NCBI RefSeq assembly: GCF_002943465.1
Contig: NZ_PTQY01000004.1
Span: forward strand, 1-64,000
From: Rhodoferax sp. TS-BS-61-7
GTDB lineage: Bacteria > Pseudomonadota > Gammaproteobacteria > Burkholderiales > Burkholderiaceae_C
Direction: 5' to 3'
DNA: 64,000 nt
The notes beneath the pieces were generated by a model. That model did not search any database. It was given only the letters and a program-made list of their open reading frames with translations, and was not told the DNA's origin. The position numbers were made by a program, and so were the translations under genes. Shown piece by piece: positions 42,685 to 52,035 of the stretch (within the stretch, counting starts at the first letter, position 1; each line of letters opens with the position of its first letter).

Positions 42685-45513
42685 TTGCCCACAGTCTCGC
42701 AGCAGCCCCAGCGATCAGCGGTAACGCAACACCTCGGCCGACCCTGGCTCCGGTGGGCCTGCTGTGTGGTGCTCTGGTGTGCCCTCACACCCGCAAGCGG
42801 CGCCGAATTCGCCAGGGTGCAGATGATTGCGTCCTACCACGCAGGCATGGCCTGGAGCGACGCCCAGATTTCCGGTGTACGCGAGCAACTCCAGGCCCTC
42901 ACGCCCCCCATTGAGCTGCAGCTGGACTTTCTGGATACCAAACATGTGCAACCCAGCACACGTTATTACCAGCTGACCGAAGACCTGCTGCTCTCCAAAT
43001 ACGGCCCTGCCGCGCCTGCAGTGCTGATTGCGGCAGACGATGACGCGCTGGATTTCACGCTGCGCCTGCGCGACAAATACTTCAAAGGCACCCCGATTGT
43101 GTTCTCGGGTGTCTCCAGCAGCCGGCGTGCGGCCCTGCAACAAGCCACAGCCATCGGAGGGGTGTTTGACGACCTGGATGTAGGGGAGAGCCTGCAACAA
43201 ATGCTGCGCATGCGCCCCCAGACCCGGCGCGTGGTGGTCATCCATGACCAAAGCCGTACCAGCCTTGCCCAGGTGGAGACGCTGCACAGCCGCATAGCGA
43301 CCCATCCCGGGGCAACGATCGAGTACCTGAGCAACCTGCCGGTGGCCGCCATTGAACAGCGGCTAGGCCAACTTAACCCGCACGACCTGGTATTTGCGCT
43401 GCCCTTCAACCGGGACGCCGATGGCCGCGTGTTGACCCATGAAGAGGCCACCGACCTCTGGGCCGCAGCGGCCAAGGCGCCGGTCGCCGTGACACGGGAC
43501 GTGGCCATGCGCCCCGGGGTACTGGGGGGCTTTCTGGTGTCAGGCTTGGACCAGGGGCACACCGCAGGGCGCCTGGCGGCGCAACTGCTCCAAGGCACAG
43601 CCCCCAGCCCGCTGCCGTTTGTCGAAGGCAGCTCCCACGCCACCTTTGACTACCCGCAGATGCAGCGCTGGGATGTGGACCTGGGTCGCCTGCCCGTTGG
43701 TGCCACGGTGTTACAGCGCCCCAAGGACACCATGGAGTCCTTGCGCCCCCATATCCCCTGGCTCAGCGTTTTATTTGGCAGCATGCTGGTCATCATCGGC
43801 CTGCTGTTGCACGGCATCCGGGTGCGCCATGCGGCCGAGGCAGCCCAGCGCCTGAGCACACGCAACTACCAGGCGCTGTTTGACCACAGCCCCGACGCCA
43901 TCATGGTGCGCGATGCTGACAGCAACCAGATTGTGCAAATCAACTCCCGCTTTTGCCAGCTGTTTGGCTACCAGCACGACGAGGTAAGCACTCTGCGGCC
44001 GGTAGATTTAAGTGCCCGCGAACCCGGCTATGGCGCAGAAGAAGCGCAGGCCTGGATTGAAAAAACACGGCGCGAGGGCGCCCAGTTTTTTGAATGGCGC
44101 TCGCGGCACAAAGACGGCTCGGTGTTTTGGTCCGAAATCTCCATGACCCGCTTCGAAATGGCGCAAGGCCAACGCACGGTGTCCACCATCCGCGACATCA
44201 CAGACCGCAAACAAGCGGAGGTGATGGCCAGGGAGTTTGAACACAGCCTGCAGCAGGTGTACCAAAACTTGCCGGTCGCGGTGTTTGCCATCAACGCACA
44301 ACACCAGATCACCTTCTGGAACCCCCACATGACCCGCATGACCGGTGTACATGCCGACGACGTGGTGGGCACCACCGAAACCTGGCGCGGCATATACGCC
44401 AGCCCCCGCCCCTGCCTGCTGGACGTGTTGGTAGATGGTGCCAATGTCGATGACTTGCAGCACTTTTATGCCGGCAAGCTGCGGGCAAGCCCCATCATCC
44501 CGGGCGCCCTGGAAGGGGAAGACTATTTTGAGGCGCTGGAGAGTTCTGGCGGCGGCATGTGGATCCGCTACTGCGCCGCTCCCTTGCGGGATGCACGGGG
44601 CAAAGTCACCGGTGCCATTCAAACCCTGATCGATGTGACCCGCCTCAAGCGGGCCCAAACCACGCTGGAAGAGCTCAACCGCGACCTGGAAGCCCGCGTG
44701 CAAGCCCGCAACGCCGAACTCAAACACGCCATGGGGCAACTGGTGCAGTCCGAAAAACTGGCCGCCCTGGGCAGCCTGGTGGCCGGTGTCGCCCATGAGC
44801 TCAATACCCCCATTGGCAACGTGATGGCTGTGGCCTCCACCCTCACCGACGAAGTGGCCGACTTCAGTCAAAAACTGCTGTCAGGCAGCGCACGCCGCTC
44901 CGACGTGGAGAGGGCGGCAACCCGCCTGCAAGACGCCAGCGCGCTGATCGAGCGCAATGCGACCAAAGCAGCCAAACTCATCAACGATTTCAAGGAAGTT
45001 GCGGTCGACCAAAGCAGTACCCGCCGGCGCCACTTTGCGCTGCGCGATGTGGTGAACGAAGTGCTGACCACCACCCGCCCGTTGTTCAAACATGCAACGC
45101 ACCAGGTGGTGCTCGCCATACCCACAGACTTGGCCCTGGACAGCTACCCCGGCCCGCTGGAACAGGTGCTGACCAACTTCCTGGCCAACAGCCTGAACCA
45201 TGGTTTTGAAGGCCTGGCCCAGGGCCACATCACCATAGCCGCAGTGCAAGAGGGGGCTGACGTAGTGCTGGAATATGCAGACAACGGCTGTGGCATCGCC
45301 CCCGGCAATCTGCAGCACATCTTCGAGCCCTTCTACACCACCAAGCTGGGCCGTGGTGGCAGTGGCCTGGGCTTGTATATCGTCTACAACCTGGTCACCA
45401 ATGTGCTGGGCGGCAGCATCACCGCCCACAGCACGCCGGGCGCTGGCGCCCGCTTTGTGCTGCGTCTGCCAGCCCAGGCACCGGCGCACAGTGGCCCCGC
45501 ACCCCTGCACTGA
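42685..45513 (+). CDS. Sensor histidine kinase with ABC-substrate-binding-like sensor and PAS domains
   Basis: This is a 942-residue hybrid-sensor kinase. The N-terminal signal region is followed by a periplasmic domain resembling ABC-type substrate-binding proteins (VQMIASYHAGMAWSDAQISGV, PAVLIAADDDALDFTLRLRDKYF, TPIVFSGVSS). Then come a membrane helix (LSVLFGSMLVIIGLLLHGIR), two PAS domains, a coiled coil, H-box VAGVAHELNTPIGNV, and an ATPase domain (NxxxNSLNHG, DNGCGIAPGNLQHIFEPFYTTK, GGSGLGLYI). The start is TTG with GAGGG upstream; a later start is possible. Confidence 0.9.
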   Translation: MPTVSQQPQRSAVTQHLGRPWLRWACCVVLWCALTPASGAEFARVQMIASYHAGMAWSDAQISGVREQLQALTPPIELQLDFLDTKHVQPSTRYYQLTEDLLLSKYGPAAPAVLIAADDDALDFTLRLRDKYFKGTPIVFSGVSSSRRAALQQATAIGGVFDDLDVGESLQQMLRMRPQTRRVVVIHDQSRTSLAQVETLHSRIATHPGATIEYLSNLPVAAIEQRLGQLNPHDLVFALPFNRDADGRVLTHEEATDLWAAAAKAPVAVTRDVAMRPGVLGGFLVSGLDQGHTAGRLAAQLLQGTAPSPLPFVEGSSHATFDYPQMQRWDVDLGRLPVGATVLQRPKDTMESLRPHIPWLSVLFGSMLVIIGLLLHGIRVRHAAEAAQRLSTRNYQALFDHSPDAIMVRDADSNQIVQINSRFCQLFGYQHDEVSTLRPVDLSAREPGYGAEEAQAWIEKTRREGAQFFEWRSRHKDGSVFWSEISMTRFEMAQGQRTVSTIRDITDRKQAEVMAREFEHSLQQVYQNLPVAVFAINAQHQITFWNPHMTRMTGVHADDVVGTTETWRGIYASPRPCLLDVLVDGANVDDLQHFYAGKLRASPIIPGALEGEDYFEALESSGGGMWIRYCAAPLRDARGKVTGAIQTLIDVTRLKRAQTTLEELNRDLEARVQARNAELKHAMGQLVQSEKLAALGSLVAGVAHELNTPIGNVMAVASTLTDEVADFSQKLLSGSARRSDVERAATRLQDASALIERNATKAAKLINDFKEVAVDQSSTRRRHFALRDVVNEVLTTTRPLFKHATHQVVLAIPTDLALDSYPGPLEQVLTNFLANSLNHGFEGLAQGHITIAAVQEGADVVLEYADNGCGIAPGNLQHIFEPFYTTKLGRGGSGLGLYIVYNLVTNVLGGSITAHSTPGAGARFVLRLPAQAPAHSGPAPLH

Positions 45514-45514
45514 T

Positions 45515-45577
45515 TCGCTATCTATTTAATAGCTGCTTGCGCATACGCACCAAGGGCTAGAAGCCGTTTTGCCATAC
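45515..45577 (+). repeat. Dispersed repeat, copy 7 (3' end of the PIN gene)
   Basis: It reads TCGCTATCTATTTAATAGCT, GCTTGCGCA, then AAGGGCTAGAAGCCG and a T-rich end. It lies between two convergent genes; read on the minus strand it gives the last 17 codons and TAG stop of the PIN gene. Confidence 0.9.
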
Positions 45578-45953
45578 AAAGTACGGCCTGATCCTTGCTC
45601 AACACCAGGCAACGCTGCGTCACGGCCAGGTCGATGAACTTCTGGTCATCCGGGTCTTTGCAGGTCACGCTGGCCTTGGGCGGCACGTCCACAGTCTGCA
45701 CCTGGGCGTCACGCGCCTGCAGCACTTCAGCTGCGCTCAGGCCATAGAAGTTCAGCCGCTTCGCAATCTGCGGGTAGGCCAGCACACGCTCCAGCTCGTC
45801 GCGCATGGGGGCGGTGGCCACCCACTGCAGGCGACCGGCCTGCAGGGCTTCGCGTAGCGGCGGGGTAGCCACATCGTTGAAGACCAGCAGGTCCAGCACG
45901 ATGTTGGTGTCCAGAATGATCTGGCGGACACCGTCCACCACGACCTCAGTCAT
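45522..45953 (-). CDS. PIN-domain protein (putative toxin family)
   Basis: This 143-residue PIN-like nuclease has ILDTNIVLDLLVFND (first acidic residues), AEVLQARD, DPDDQKFIDLAV and LVLSKDQAVL. It resembles the PIN family annotated as toxin-antitoxin toxins. No antitoxin-like gene lies next to it; it overlaps the THUMP methyltransferase gene instead. The last residues (MAKRLLALGAYAQAAIK) come from a dispersed-repeat copy, so the ancestral C-terminus was probably replaced or extended. Confidence 0.82.
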   Translation of the reverse strand: MTEVVVDGVRQIILDTNIVLDLLVFNDVATPPLREALQAGRLQWVATAPMRDELERVLAYPQIAKRLNFYGLSAAEVLQARDAQVQTVDVPPKASVTCKDPDDQKFIDLAVTQRCLVLSKDQAVLCMAKRLLALGAYAQAAIK

Positions 45954-47220
45954 TGGGTTCGTTGGAAGCCTGCGGTGCAGCGCCCTTGGCCAGGCGGCCC
46001 TTGACCATGTCGAACTTGAACAGGCGGCATTCCAGCGGCCCGTTCCACATGGGCACGCGGCGCGACTCTTTCAGGCGCATCTTGCTGGGCAGCTTCAGGT
46101 CGGGCGTCAGCACCCAGGCGGTCCAGCCGCTGTAGTTCTTCTTCCAGTGGCTGGCCAGCTGGTTGAAGAAGTCCACGCCTTCGTCTGTCTGCGCCAGTTC
46201 GCGTGCGCCAAAGCGGGCGCCCTCGCCCTCCCCGGCCACACCGCCGATGCCAATGCGCTCGCCATAGGGCGGGTTCAGCACCATCACGCCGCCGCCCTCG
46301 ATGGGAGGCATGCGCTGCAGCGCATCGCCGCCGCGGAACTCAATCACATCGGCCACGCCTGCGCGCTGCGCGTTGCGCTGCGCAAAGTCCACCATGCGGT
46401 GCGACACATCGCTGCCGTAAATCAGCGCAGGCTGGCCCGGCTCGGGTTTGACCACATTGGCTGCAGCTTCGGCCTTCATGTCGGCCCATTCCTGGCTGCG
46501 GAAAGGCCGGTATTTCTCGAACGCAAAACGGCGCAGCGAACCAGCCGCGATGTTGCAGGCAATCTGCGCGGCCTCAATCGCCACCGTGCCGCTACCGCAG
46601 CAGGGGTCGTACAGCGGCATCAGATCCTCGTCGCCCGAGGCCCAGCCGCTGGCAGCAATCATGGCCGCGGCCAGCGTCTCTTTCAGCGGTGCGTCACCCT
46701 TGTCCTCGCGCCAGCCGCGCTTGAATAGCGGCTCGCCCGAGGTGTCGATGTACAGCGAGCAGCTGTCGGTGGTCAGGTGGGCGTAGATGCGCACATCGGG
46801 CCACTGCGTGTTCACATCGGGGCGCACGCCATTCGCCACTTCGCGGAAACGGTCGCACACGGCGTCCTTCACCTTCAGCGCGGCAAAGTTCAGCGAGGTC
46901 AGCGGGCTGTGCTGCGCGGTCACCTCGACCTTGATGCTTTCCTTGGGCGTGAACCACTGCTCCCACGGCACTTGCGTACCGGCGCGGTACAGGTCTTGTT
47001 CACTGCGGTATTCGGTGTACGACACCAGGACCAGCACGCGCTGCGAAAGACGGCTGTAGAGGTTGAGCAACATGGCGTGCGCAAACGAGGTGCGCACGGC
47101 CACGCCGCCGCGCTGCTTGGTCACGCAGCCAGGGGGCAAGCCGGTGATTTGCAAAATCTCCGGCGCCAGGTACTCCTCCACGCCGGCGGCGCAAGGGAGG
47201 AAAAGGGTCAATTGGTTCAT
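45946..47220 (-). CDS. THUMP-domain class I RNA methyltransferase
   Basis: This 424-residue protein resembles the RlmL N-terminal half (23S rRNA m2G methyltransferase). It has an N-terminal ferredoxin-like/THUMP region, SAM motif I LYDPCCGSGTVAIEAAQIA, GSDVSHRMVDFAQRNAQRAGV, and the catalytic NPPYGERIG. The start at 47220 overlaps the rpoN stop (ATGA). rRNA guanine N2 methylation is the likely activity, but the exact site is unproven. Confidence 0.9.
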   Translation of the reverse strand: MNQLTLFLPCAAGVEEYLAPEILQITGLPPGCVTKQRGGVAVRTSFAHAMLLNLYSRLSQRVLVLVSYTEYRSEQDLYRAGTQVPWEQWFTPKESIKVEVTAQHSPLTSLNFAALKVKDAVCDRFREVANGVRPDVNTQWPDVRIYAHLTTDSCSLYIDTSGEPLFKRGWREDKGDAPLKETLAAAMIAASGWASGDEDLMPLYDPCCGSGTVAIEAAQIACNIAAGSLRRFAFEKYRPFRSQEWADMKAEAAANVVKPEPGQPALIYGSDVSHRMVDFAQRNAQRAGVADVIEFRGGDALQRMPPIEGGGVMVLNPPYGERIGIGGVAGEGEGARFGARELAQTDEGVDFFNQLASHWKKNYSGWTAWVLTPDLKLPSKMRLKESRRVPMWNGPLECRLFKFDMVKGRLAKGAAPQASNEPND

Positions 47221-48833
47221 AGCGCTTTGCGGAGTGAGGCGGGGGCAATCTTCAGGCCCTCGCGGTATTTGGCCACGGTGCGCCGCGCGCACTCGATGCC
47301 CTGCTCCTTGAGCATGTCAGATATCTGGTTGTCGCTCAAGGGCTTCTTGCTGCTCTCGGAGGCGATGAATTGTTTGATGAGCGCGCGCACCGCGGTGCTG
47401 GAGGCATTGCCACCGCTCTCCGTGCCCAGGCCGGAGCCAAAGAAGTACTTCAGCTCGAAGGTGCCAAACGGCGTGGCCATGTATTTGGCCGTGGTCACGC
47501 GGCTGATGGTGGACTCGTGCAGGCCCAGTTCGTCGGCAATCTCGCGCAGCACCAGCGGGCGCATAGCCAGCTCGCCGTGGGTGAAGAAGTTTTTCTGCCG
47601 CTCCACAATCGCCGTGCTCACGCGCAGGATAGTGTCAAAACGTTGCTGGATGTTCTTGATGAACCAACGCGCCTCCTGCAGGCGCTGTTGCAGCGCGGCG
47701 TGGCCGGCACCGTCACGGCCACCGCGGTGGTTGCGCAGCACGTTGGCATAAATATCGTGCACCTTAAGGCGCGGCATCACTTCGGGGTTGAGCTGCACGC
47801 GGAACTTCGGTATGCCACCGGCCTTGCCGATGGCCACCACCAGCACGTCAGGCACCACGATGTTGCGTTCCACGTCGATGAAGCGGCGTCCGGGCTTGGG
47901 CTCCAGCCGCGCGATCAGTGCAATCGCTTCGCGCACCAGCGCATCGCTACCCACACCCATCTGCACCAGGCGCTTGATGTCGCGCCGGGCCAGCAGGTCC
48001 ATGGGTTTGCTGCAAATGCCCAGCGCCACCTGCAGCAGCTCGGCACGTTCGTCTTCATAGTCCGCCTGCGCTTGGGCCAGCAGGGCTTTGACCTGCAAAC
48101 GCAGGCATTCGCCTAGATCACGCGCGCCCACGCCCACGGGCTCCAGGCTGTGCAGCAGGCCCAGCGCCACCGTGAAGTGGTGCACCAAGTCCTGCAGCTG
48201 CTCCTCGTCACCAGGGTTCAGGCTGCGCGCCAGCTCCTCCAGCGGGTCTTCCAGGTAGCCGTCGTCGTTGAGTGACTCGATGAGAAAGCGCAAGGCGGCG
48301 GCATCGGTGGCATTGGTGCGCAGGCTCAGCGCCTGGCGGTGCAAAAAGGCCTGCAGCGATTCGGCGGAACGCGCCAGCTCGGTAGCGTCCTTCTCTTCGT
48401 CGTCACCCAGGTTGTTGGCCTTGGCTTTCGCGTCCACGCCCCACTCGCCATCGTCAGGCGTCATTTCGGTGGTGCCATCGCCTTCCCAGTTGGGTTCGTC
48501 GCTGCTGCTCAGCGGCGTGGTTTCATCTTCATTTGTGCTGCTAGCGCTCGTGGATGTTGCGTAGTCAGCTACTGAATTAGGAGCATAGTCAACCTCGCTG
48601 CTCTCGGACAGGCGATCACCCTCGCTCACCGTGGTGTCCGCGGCGTTGAGGCCAAAGTCCTCGCGTTCGGCGCGGTCCTCGGTCAGTTCCAGAAACGGGT
48701 TTTCGTCCAGCATCTGCTCCACCTCCTGGCTCAGCTCCAGCGTGGAGAGTTGCAGCAGACGGATGGACTGCTGCAACTGGGGCGTGAGCGCCAGGTGTTG
48801 GGAGACCCTTAAAGACAGCCCCTGCTTCATCAC
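47217..48833 (-). CDS. rpoN: RNA polymerase sigma-54 factor
   Basis: This is a 538-residue sigma-54. It has region I ([37 protein letters not shown]), a long acidic region II linker, a core-binding domain, and the HTH and RpoN-box region ([33 protein letters not shown] and the [14 protein letters not shown] box). It is longer than the usual 470-500 residues. Residues about 80-102 of the linker (including [18 protein letters not shown]) are encoded by a dispersed-repeat copy. It is ATGA-coupled to lptB. Confidence 0.96.
   Translation of the reverse strand: MMKQGLSLRVSQHLALTPQLQQSIRLLQLSTLELSQEVEQMLDENPFLELTEDRAEREDFGLNAADTTVSEGDRLSESSEVDYAPNSVADYATSTSASSTNEDETTPLSSSDEPNWEGDGTTEMTPDDGEWGVDAKAKANNLGDDEEKDATELARSAESLQAFLHRQALSLRTNATDAAALRFLIESLNDDGYLEDPLEELARSLNPGDEEQLQDLVHHFTVALGLLHSLEPVGVGARDLGECLRLQVKALLAQAQADYEDERAELLQVALGICSKPMDLLARRDIKRLVQMGVGSDALVREAIALIARLEPKPGRRFIDVERNIVVPDVLVVAIGKAGGIPKFRVQLNPEVMPRLKVHDIYANVLRNHRGGRDGAGHAALQQRLQEARWFIKNIQQRFDTILRVSTAIVERQKNFFTHGELAMRPLVLREIADELGLHESTISRVTTAKYMATPFGTFELKYFFGSGLGTESGGNASSTAVRALIKQFIASESSKKPLSDNQISDMLKEQGIECARRTVAKYREGLKIAPASLRKAL
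48528..48594 (-). repeat. Dispersed repeat, copy 8 (inside rpoN)
   Basis: On the minus strand it reads GACTATGCTCCTAATTCAGT, AGCTGACTACGCAACATCCA, CGAGCGCTAGCAGCACAAAT. It is the most diverged of the ten, read in the same frame as the thiL and LysE-type copies. Located in the acidic region II linker, a place that tolerates insertions. Confidence 0.72.
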
Positions 48834-49606
48834 ATTTTGAAATGCTCACCGAGGTACACACGGCGTACGTCGGCGTTGTTCACGATCTCGGAGGGGGTGC
48901 CCTGCGCCAGCACATGGCCATCGCTGATGATGTACGCGTGGTCGCAAATGCCCAGGGTTTCGCGCACGTTGTGGTCGGTGATGAGCACCCCAATGCCACG
49001 GCCCTTGAGGAAGTTGATGATGCGCTGGATCTCGATCACCGCGATCGGGTCGATGCCCGCAAACGGCTCGTCCAGCAGGATGAAGCGCGGCCGCGTGGCC
49101 AGCGCGCGCGCAATCTCGACACGGCGCCGCTCACCGCCCGACAGGGCCAGCGAGGGCGACTCGCGCAGGTGCTCCACGCGCAGGTCTTGCAGCAGTGCGG
49201 TCAGGCGCGCCTCAATCTCGGCCGACTTGAGCGGGTTGCCGGCCTCGTCGCGCTGCAGCTCCAGCACGGCACGCACGTTGTCTTCCACATTCAGCTTACG
49301 GAATATCGAAGCCTCTTGCGGCAGATAACCCAAGCCCAGGCGCGCGCGGCGGTGGATGGGCATGTGTTCGATGGACTGGCCGTCGATGGTGATATCGCCC
49401 GCGCTGGCGCGCAGCAGGCCCACGATCATGTAGAACGAGGTGGTCTTGCCCGCGCCATTGGGGCCCAGCAGGCCCACCACTTCACCAGTGCGCACAGCCA
49501 GCGATACGTCTTTGACCACCTGGCGCTTGCCGTATGATTTTTGCAAATGCCGGGCTTCCAGCCGCCCGGTGCTGGTGTCCGGGGCTTCTTGGGTCGGGGC
49601 GCTCAC
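48830..49606 (-). CDS. lptB: LPS export ATPase
   Basis: This 258-residue ABC ATPase powers LPS export with LptF/LptG. It has Walker [18 protein letters not shown], the LptB-type signature [15 protein letters not shown], Walker [17 protein letters not shown], and [21 protein letters not shown]. Start codon overlaps the lptA stop (ATGA) and its stop overlaps the rpoN start. The lptA-lptB-rpoN order is typical for proteobacteria. Confidence 0.96.
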   Translation of the reverse strand: MSAPTQEAPDTSTGRLEARHLQKSYGKRQVVKDVSLAVRTGEVVGLLGPNGAGKTTSFYMIVGLLRASAGDITIDGQSIEHMPIHRRARLGLGYLPQEASIFRKLNVEDNVRAVLELQRDEAGNPLKSAEIEARLTALLQDLRVEHLRESPSLALSGGERRRVEIARALATRPRFILLDEPFAGIDPIAVIEIQRIINFLKGRGIGVLITDHNVRETLGICDHAYIISDGHVLAQGTPSEIVNNADVRRVYLGEHFKM

Positions 49607-50211
49607 TGGGCAGGCTTCTCAAGTTGCGGCGTGGCGCGCAGAGTCGGGCTCGCTTGGGGCGCGGCGGGTGCCGGGGTGTCGGGCTTGGGCGTCAGCATGG
49701 CGCGCACCCGGCCCGCAGGGGCGGTGGCGCTTTTGGGCGCGCCGTCCACGGTGAAGCGGTCGCTGAGGTTCTCGTACAGGATGTTGGCGCCGGTCACCTC
49801 GTCAGCCAGGAGGGCACCGCGCAGGCGGCGCAACTGGGCCTTTTTGATGAACCGCACGGTATCAGCCCGGCCGTCGTACTCGATGGTTTCGCCGTCGCCT
49901 TCAATGAATTCGTCCAACCCATCACGCTTCTGGCGAAAAAATGCCGGAGTGGTGGCCGAACCGGTCACCAAGCCAAACTGGTAGCCATCGGGGTCCTGCC
50001 GCACTTCAAGCTGGGCGCCGCGGATGATGATGCTGCCTTTGGTCAGCACCACATTGCCGGTGAACACGCTGACCTGCTTCAAGTCGTCGTAACGCAGGGC
50101 GTCGGCCTCCACATTCATGGGCTTGTTGCGGTCGGCCTTTTCGGCCCAGGCGTGGCCAGCCACGCTGGACAGGGCCAGCCACAGGGACACCAACAAAACG
50201 GTATTTTTCAT
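49603..50211 (-). CDS. lptA: LPS transport periplasmic protein
   Basis: This is a 202-residue periplasmic protein with a signal peptide ([16 protein letters not shown]). It has the OstA-like beta-jellyroll pattern [39 protein letters not shown] and [20 protein letters not shown]. It bridges LptC and LptD for LPS transit. The C-terminal 40 residues are Pro/Ala-rich. No lptC-like gene precedes it in the window. Confidence 0.92.
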   Translation of the reverse strand: MKNTVLLVSLWLALSSVAGHAWAEKADRNKPMNVEADALRYDDLKQVSVFTGNVVLTKGSIIIRGAQLEVRQDPDGYQFGLVTGSATTPAFFRQKRDGLDEFIEGDGETIEYDGRADTVRFIKKAQLRRLRGALLADEVTGANILYENLSDRFTVDGAPKSATAPAGRVRAMLTPKPDTPAPAAPQASPTLRATPQLEKPAQ

Positions 50212-50286
50212 AAAGGCACGAAACTTGCTCGAAAAGCGCTTCGGCCATTGTACCGAGCGCTTTGCGCATTTCGCGCCTTGGCTGGC

Positions 50287-51219
50287 TCAGCCGTCGGCGT
50301 TAATTTTGGTGATCAGCGCTTGCAACACGTCCGCAGCGCGGTCGTTCTCCACCTGGCAGGTGCCCGCATTGGCGTGGCCACCCCCGCCGTAGCTGAGCAT
50401 CAGGTCCCCAATATTGGTGTTGGACGTGCGGTTGGTGATGGACTTGCCGGTGGCAAACACGGTGTTTTGCTTCTGCAGGCCCCACAGCACGTGGATGGAG
50501 ATATTGGTCTGCGGGAACAGCGCGTAGACCATAAAGCGGTTCACCGCAAAAATGGTTTCTTCGTTGCGCAGGTCCAGCACCAGCAGGTTGCCATGCACGG
50601 TGGAGCAGCGCAGCAGTTGCTCTTTGGCCTTGGCCGCGTGCTCAAAGTACAGGTCCACACGCTCCACCACGTCGGGCAGCTGCAGGATCTCGTCAATGCC
50701 ATGGTGGCGGCAGTACTGGATCAGGTCCATCATCAGCTGGTAGTTGCTGACGCGGAACTCGCGGAAACGGCCCAGGCCGGTGCGTGAATCCATCAGGTAG
50801 TTCAGCAACACCCAGCCCGTGGGGGCCATGATTTCGTCGTGGCTGAAGCGGGCCGAATCGCCCTTGTCCACCGCTTCCATCATGTCATGGAAGCGCGCCG
50901 GAAAACGGCTGGCACCGCCGTAGTGGTCAAACACCACGCGCGCCGCCGAGTCGGCGTTGGGCAGGATGATGTGGTTGGGGCGCTCGCCGGTGTTGCGCAC
51001 CGTCTCGGACTCGTGGTGGTCAAACGCCAGGTGCACGCCCGGCACATAGGGCAAGTTGGTGGTGATGTCACGGTCTGACACCTCCACCTTGCCATCCTGC
51101 ATGTCCTTGGGGTGGACGAACTTGATGTCGTCGATCAGATCCAGCTCGTTGAGCAGGACTGCGCATACCAGTCCATCAAAATCACTGCGGGTGACAAGCC
51201 GGTACTTCTGGTGCGCCAT
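50287..51219 (-). CDS. DHH-family phosphoesterase
   Basis: This 310-residue protein has a DHH-type motif set: VTRSDFDGLVCAVLL, DRDITTNLPYV, AFDHHESE, and a C-terminal GGGGHANAGTCQV DHHA1-like substrate-binding motif. Relatives are oligoribonuclease (NrnA-like), pAp phosphatase or exopolyphosphatase-like enzymes. The exact substrate is unknown. Start 51219 follows GGAG; an earlier ATG would add 12 residues. Confidence 0.9.
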   Translation of the reverse strand: MAHQKYRLVTRSDFDGLVCAVLLNELDLIDDIKFVHPKDMQDGKVEVSDRDITTNLPYVPGVHLAFDHHESETVRNTGERPNHIILPNADSAARVVFDHYGGASRFPARFHDMMEAVDKGDSARFSHDEIMAPTGWVLLNYLMDSRTGLGRFREFRVSNYQLMMDLIQYCRHHGIDEILQLPDVVERVDLYFEHAAKAKEQLLRCSTVHGNLLVLDLRNEETIFAVNRFMVYALFPQTNISIHVLWGLQKQNTVFATGKSITNRTSNTNIGDLMLSYGGGGHANAGTCQVENDRAADVLQALITKINADG

Positions 51220-51313
51220 GGGAACAATCTCCACAAAGGTTGAATGGGGTGCCAAACCATTCTAGCCCCGCCCCTTGCGGGCTGGCGCCATTCCCGGCGT
51301 AAAAACCCGGGGC

Positions 51314-51967
51314 TTAGCGACCGGCGCGCACGTCGGCCACCAGCACGTCCACCACCTGCAGCGCACGCGGCATAGTGCCCGCCATGGAGCCATCGGTGTA
51401 GTAGCGCCCGGCCACGCCCAAGGCAGGGACACCCTCAACCTTGTAGGCGTTTTGCAGCTGGGTGGCCTTGGTGACCTTGGTCACCACGGTGAAGGAGTTG
51501 TACTGCTGCACAAACTTGGCTTTGTCCACGCCCTGCTGGACCACCCACTCCAGAATCGCCTCGCCGCTGGCAAGGTTCTTCTTCTCCACGTGGATGGCGG
51601 CGAACACCTTGGCGTGCAGTTTTTCCACCAGCCCCATGGCTTCGAGGGTGAAATACAGGCGCTGCTGCGGTGCAAAGCTATCCTGGAAGGCAACGGGCAC
51701 ACGGCGCAACACCACGTCTTTGGGCAACTTGCCAATCCAGGCCTGCAGCGTAGGCTCGAACGCATTGCAGTGCGGGCAGTTGTACCAAAAGAACTCCACC
51801 ACTTCGATCTTTCCGGCGCTGGCTTCCACAGGGGCACGTGGGTCCAGCACCTGGTAATCGGTTCCCGCCTTGGGTTTGCTGGCTTGGGCTTGTACCGATG
51901 TGCCCAACAAAGTGGCCGAGGCCACGGCAGCACCAGTGGTCAGTTGCGTGAATTCGCGTCGTTTCAT
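51314..51967 (-). CDS. DsbA-like thiol:disulfide oxidoreductase
   Basis: This 217-residue protein has a Tat-like N-terminus (MKRREFTQLTTGAAVASATL, twin Arg followed by a hydrophobic stretch) and the thioredoxin-fold active site FFWYNCPHCNAFEP (CPHC) typical of DsbA. A cis-Pro follows at GVPALGVAGRYY. It catalyses disulfide formation in the periplasm. The in-frame ATG at 51973 is an alternative start. Confidence 0.93.
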   Translation of the reverse strand: MKRREFTQLTTGAAVASATLLGTSVQAQASKPKAGTDYQVLDPRAPVEASAGKIEVVEFFWYNCPHCNAFEPTLQAWIGKLPKDVVLRRVPVAFQDSFAPQQRLYFTLEAMGLVEKLHAKVFAAIHVEKKNLASGEAILEWVVQQGVDKAKFVQQYNSFTVVTKVTKATQLQNAYKVEGVPALGVAGRYYTDGSMAGTMPRALQVVDVLVADVRAGR

Positions 51968-52035
51968 GTCCATCTCACTTGTAAAGAGGCTGGTGGGACA
52001 AAGCCCCACCCAGAAAGTTCCTGTTGGGCCCGGGC

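Noticed and set aside
45522-45953. Toxin-antitoxin module
   Set aside because: Only the PIN protein is present; the overlapping neighbour is an RNA methyltransferase and no small antitoxin gene is seen.
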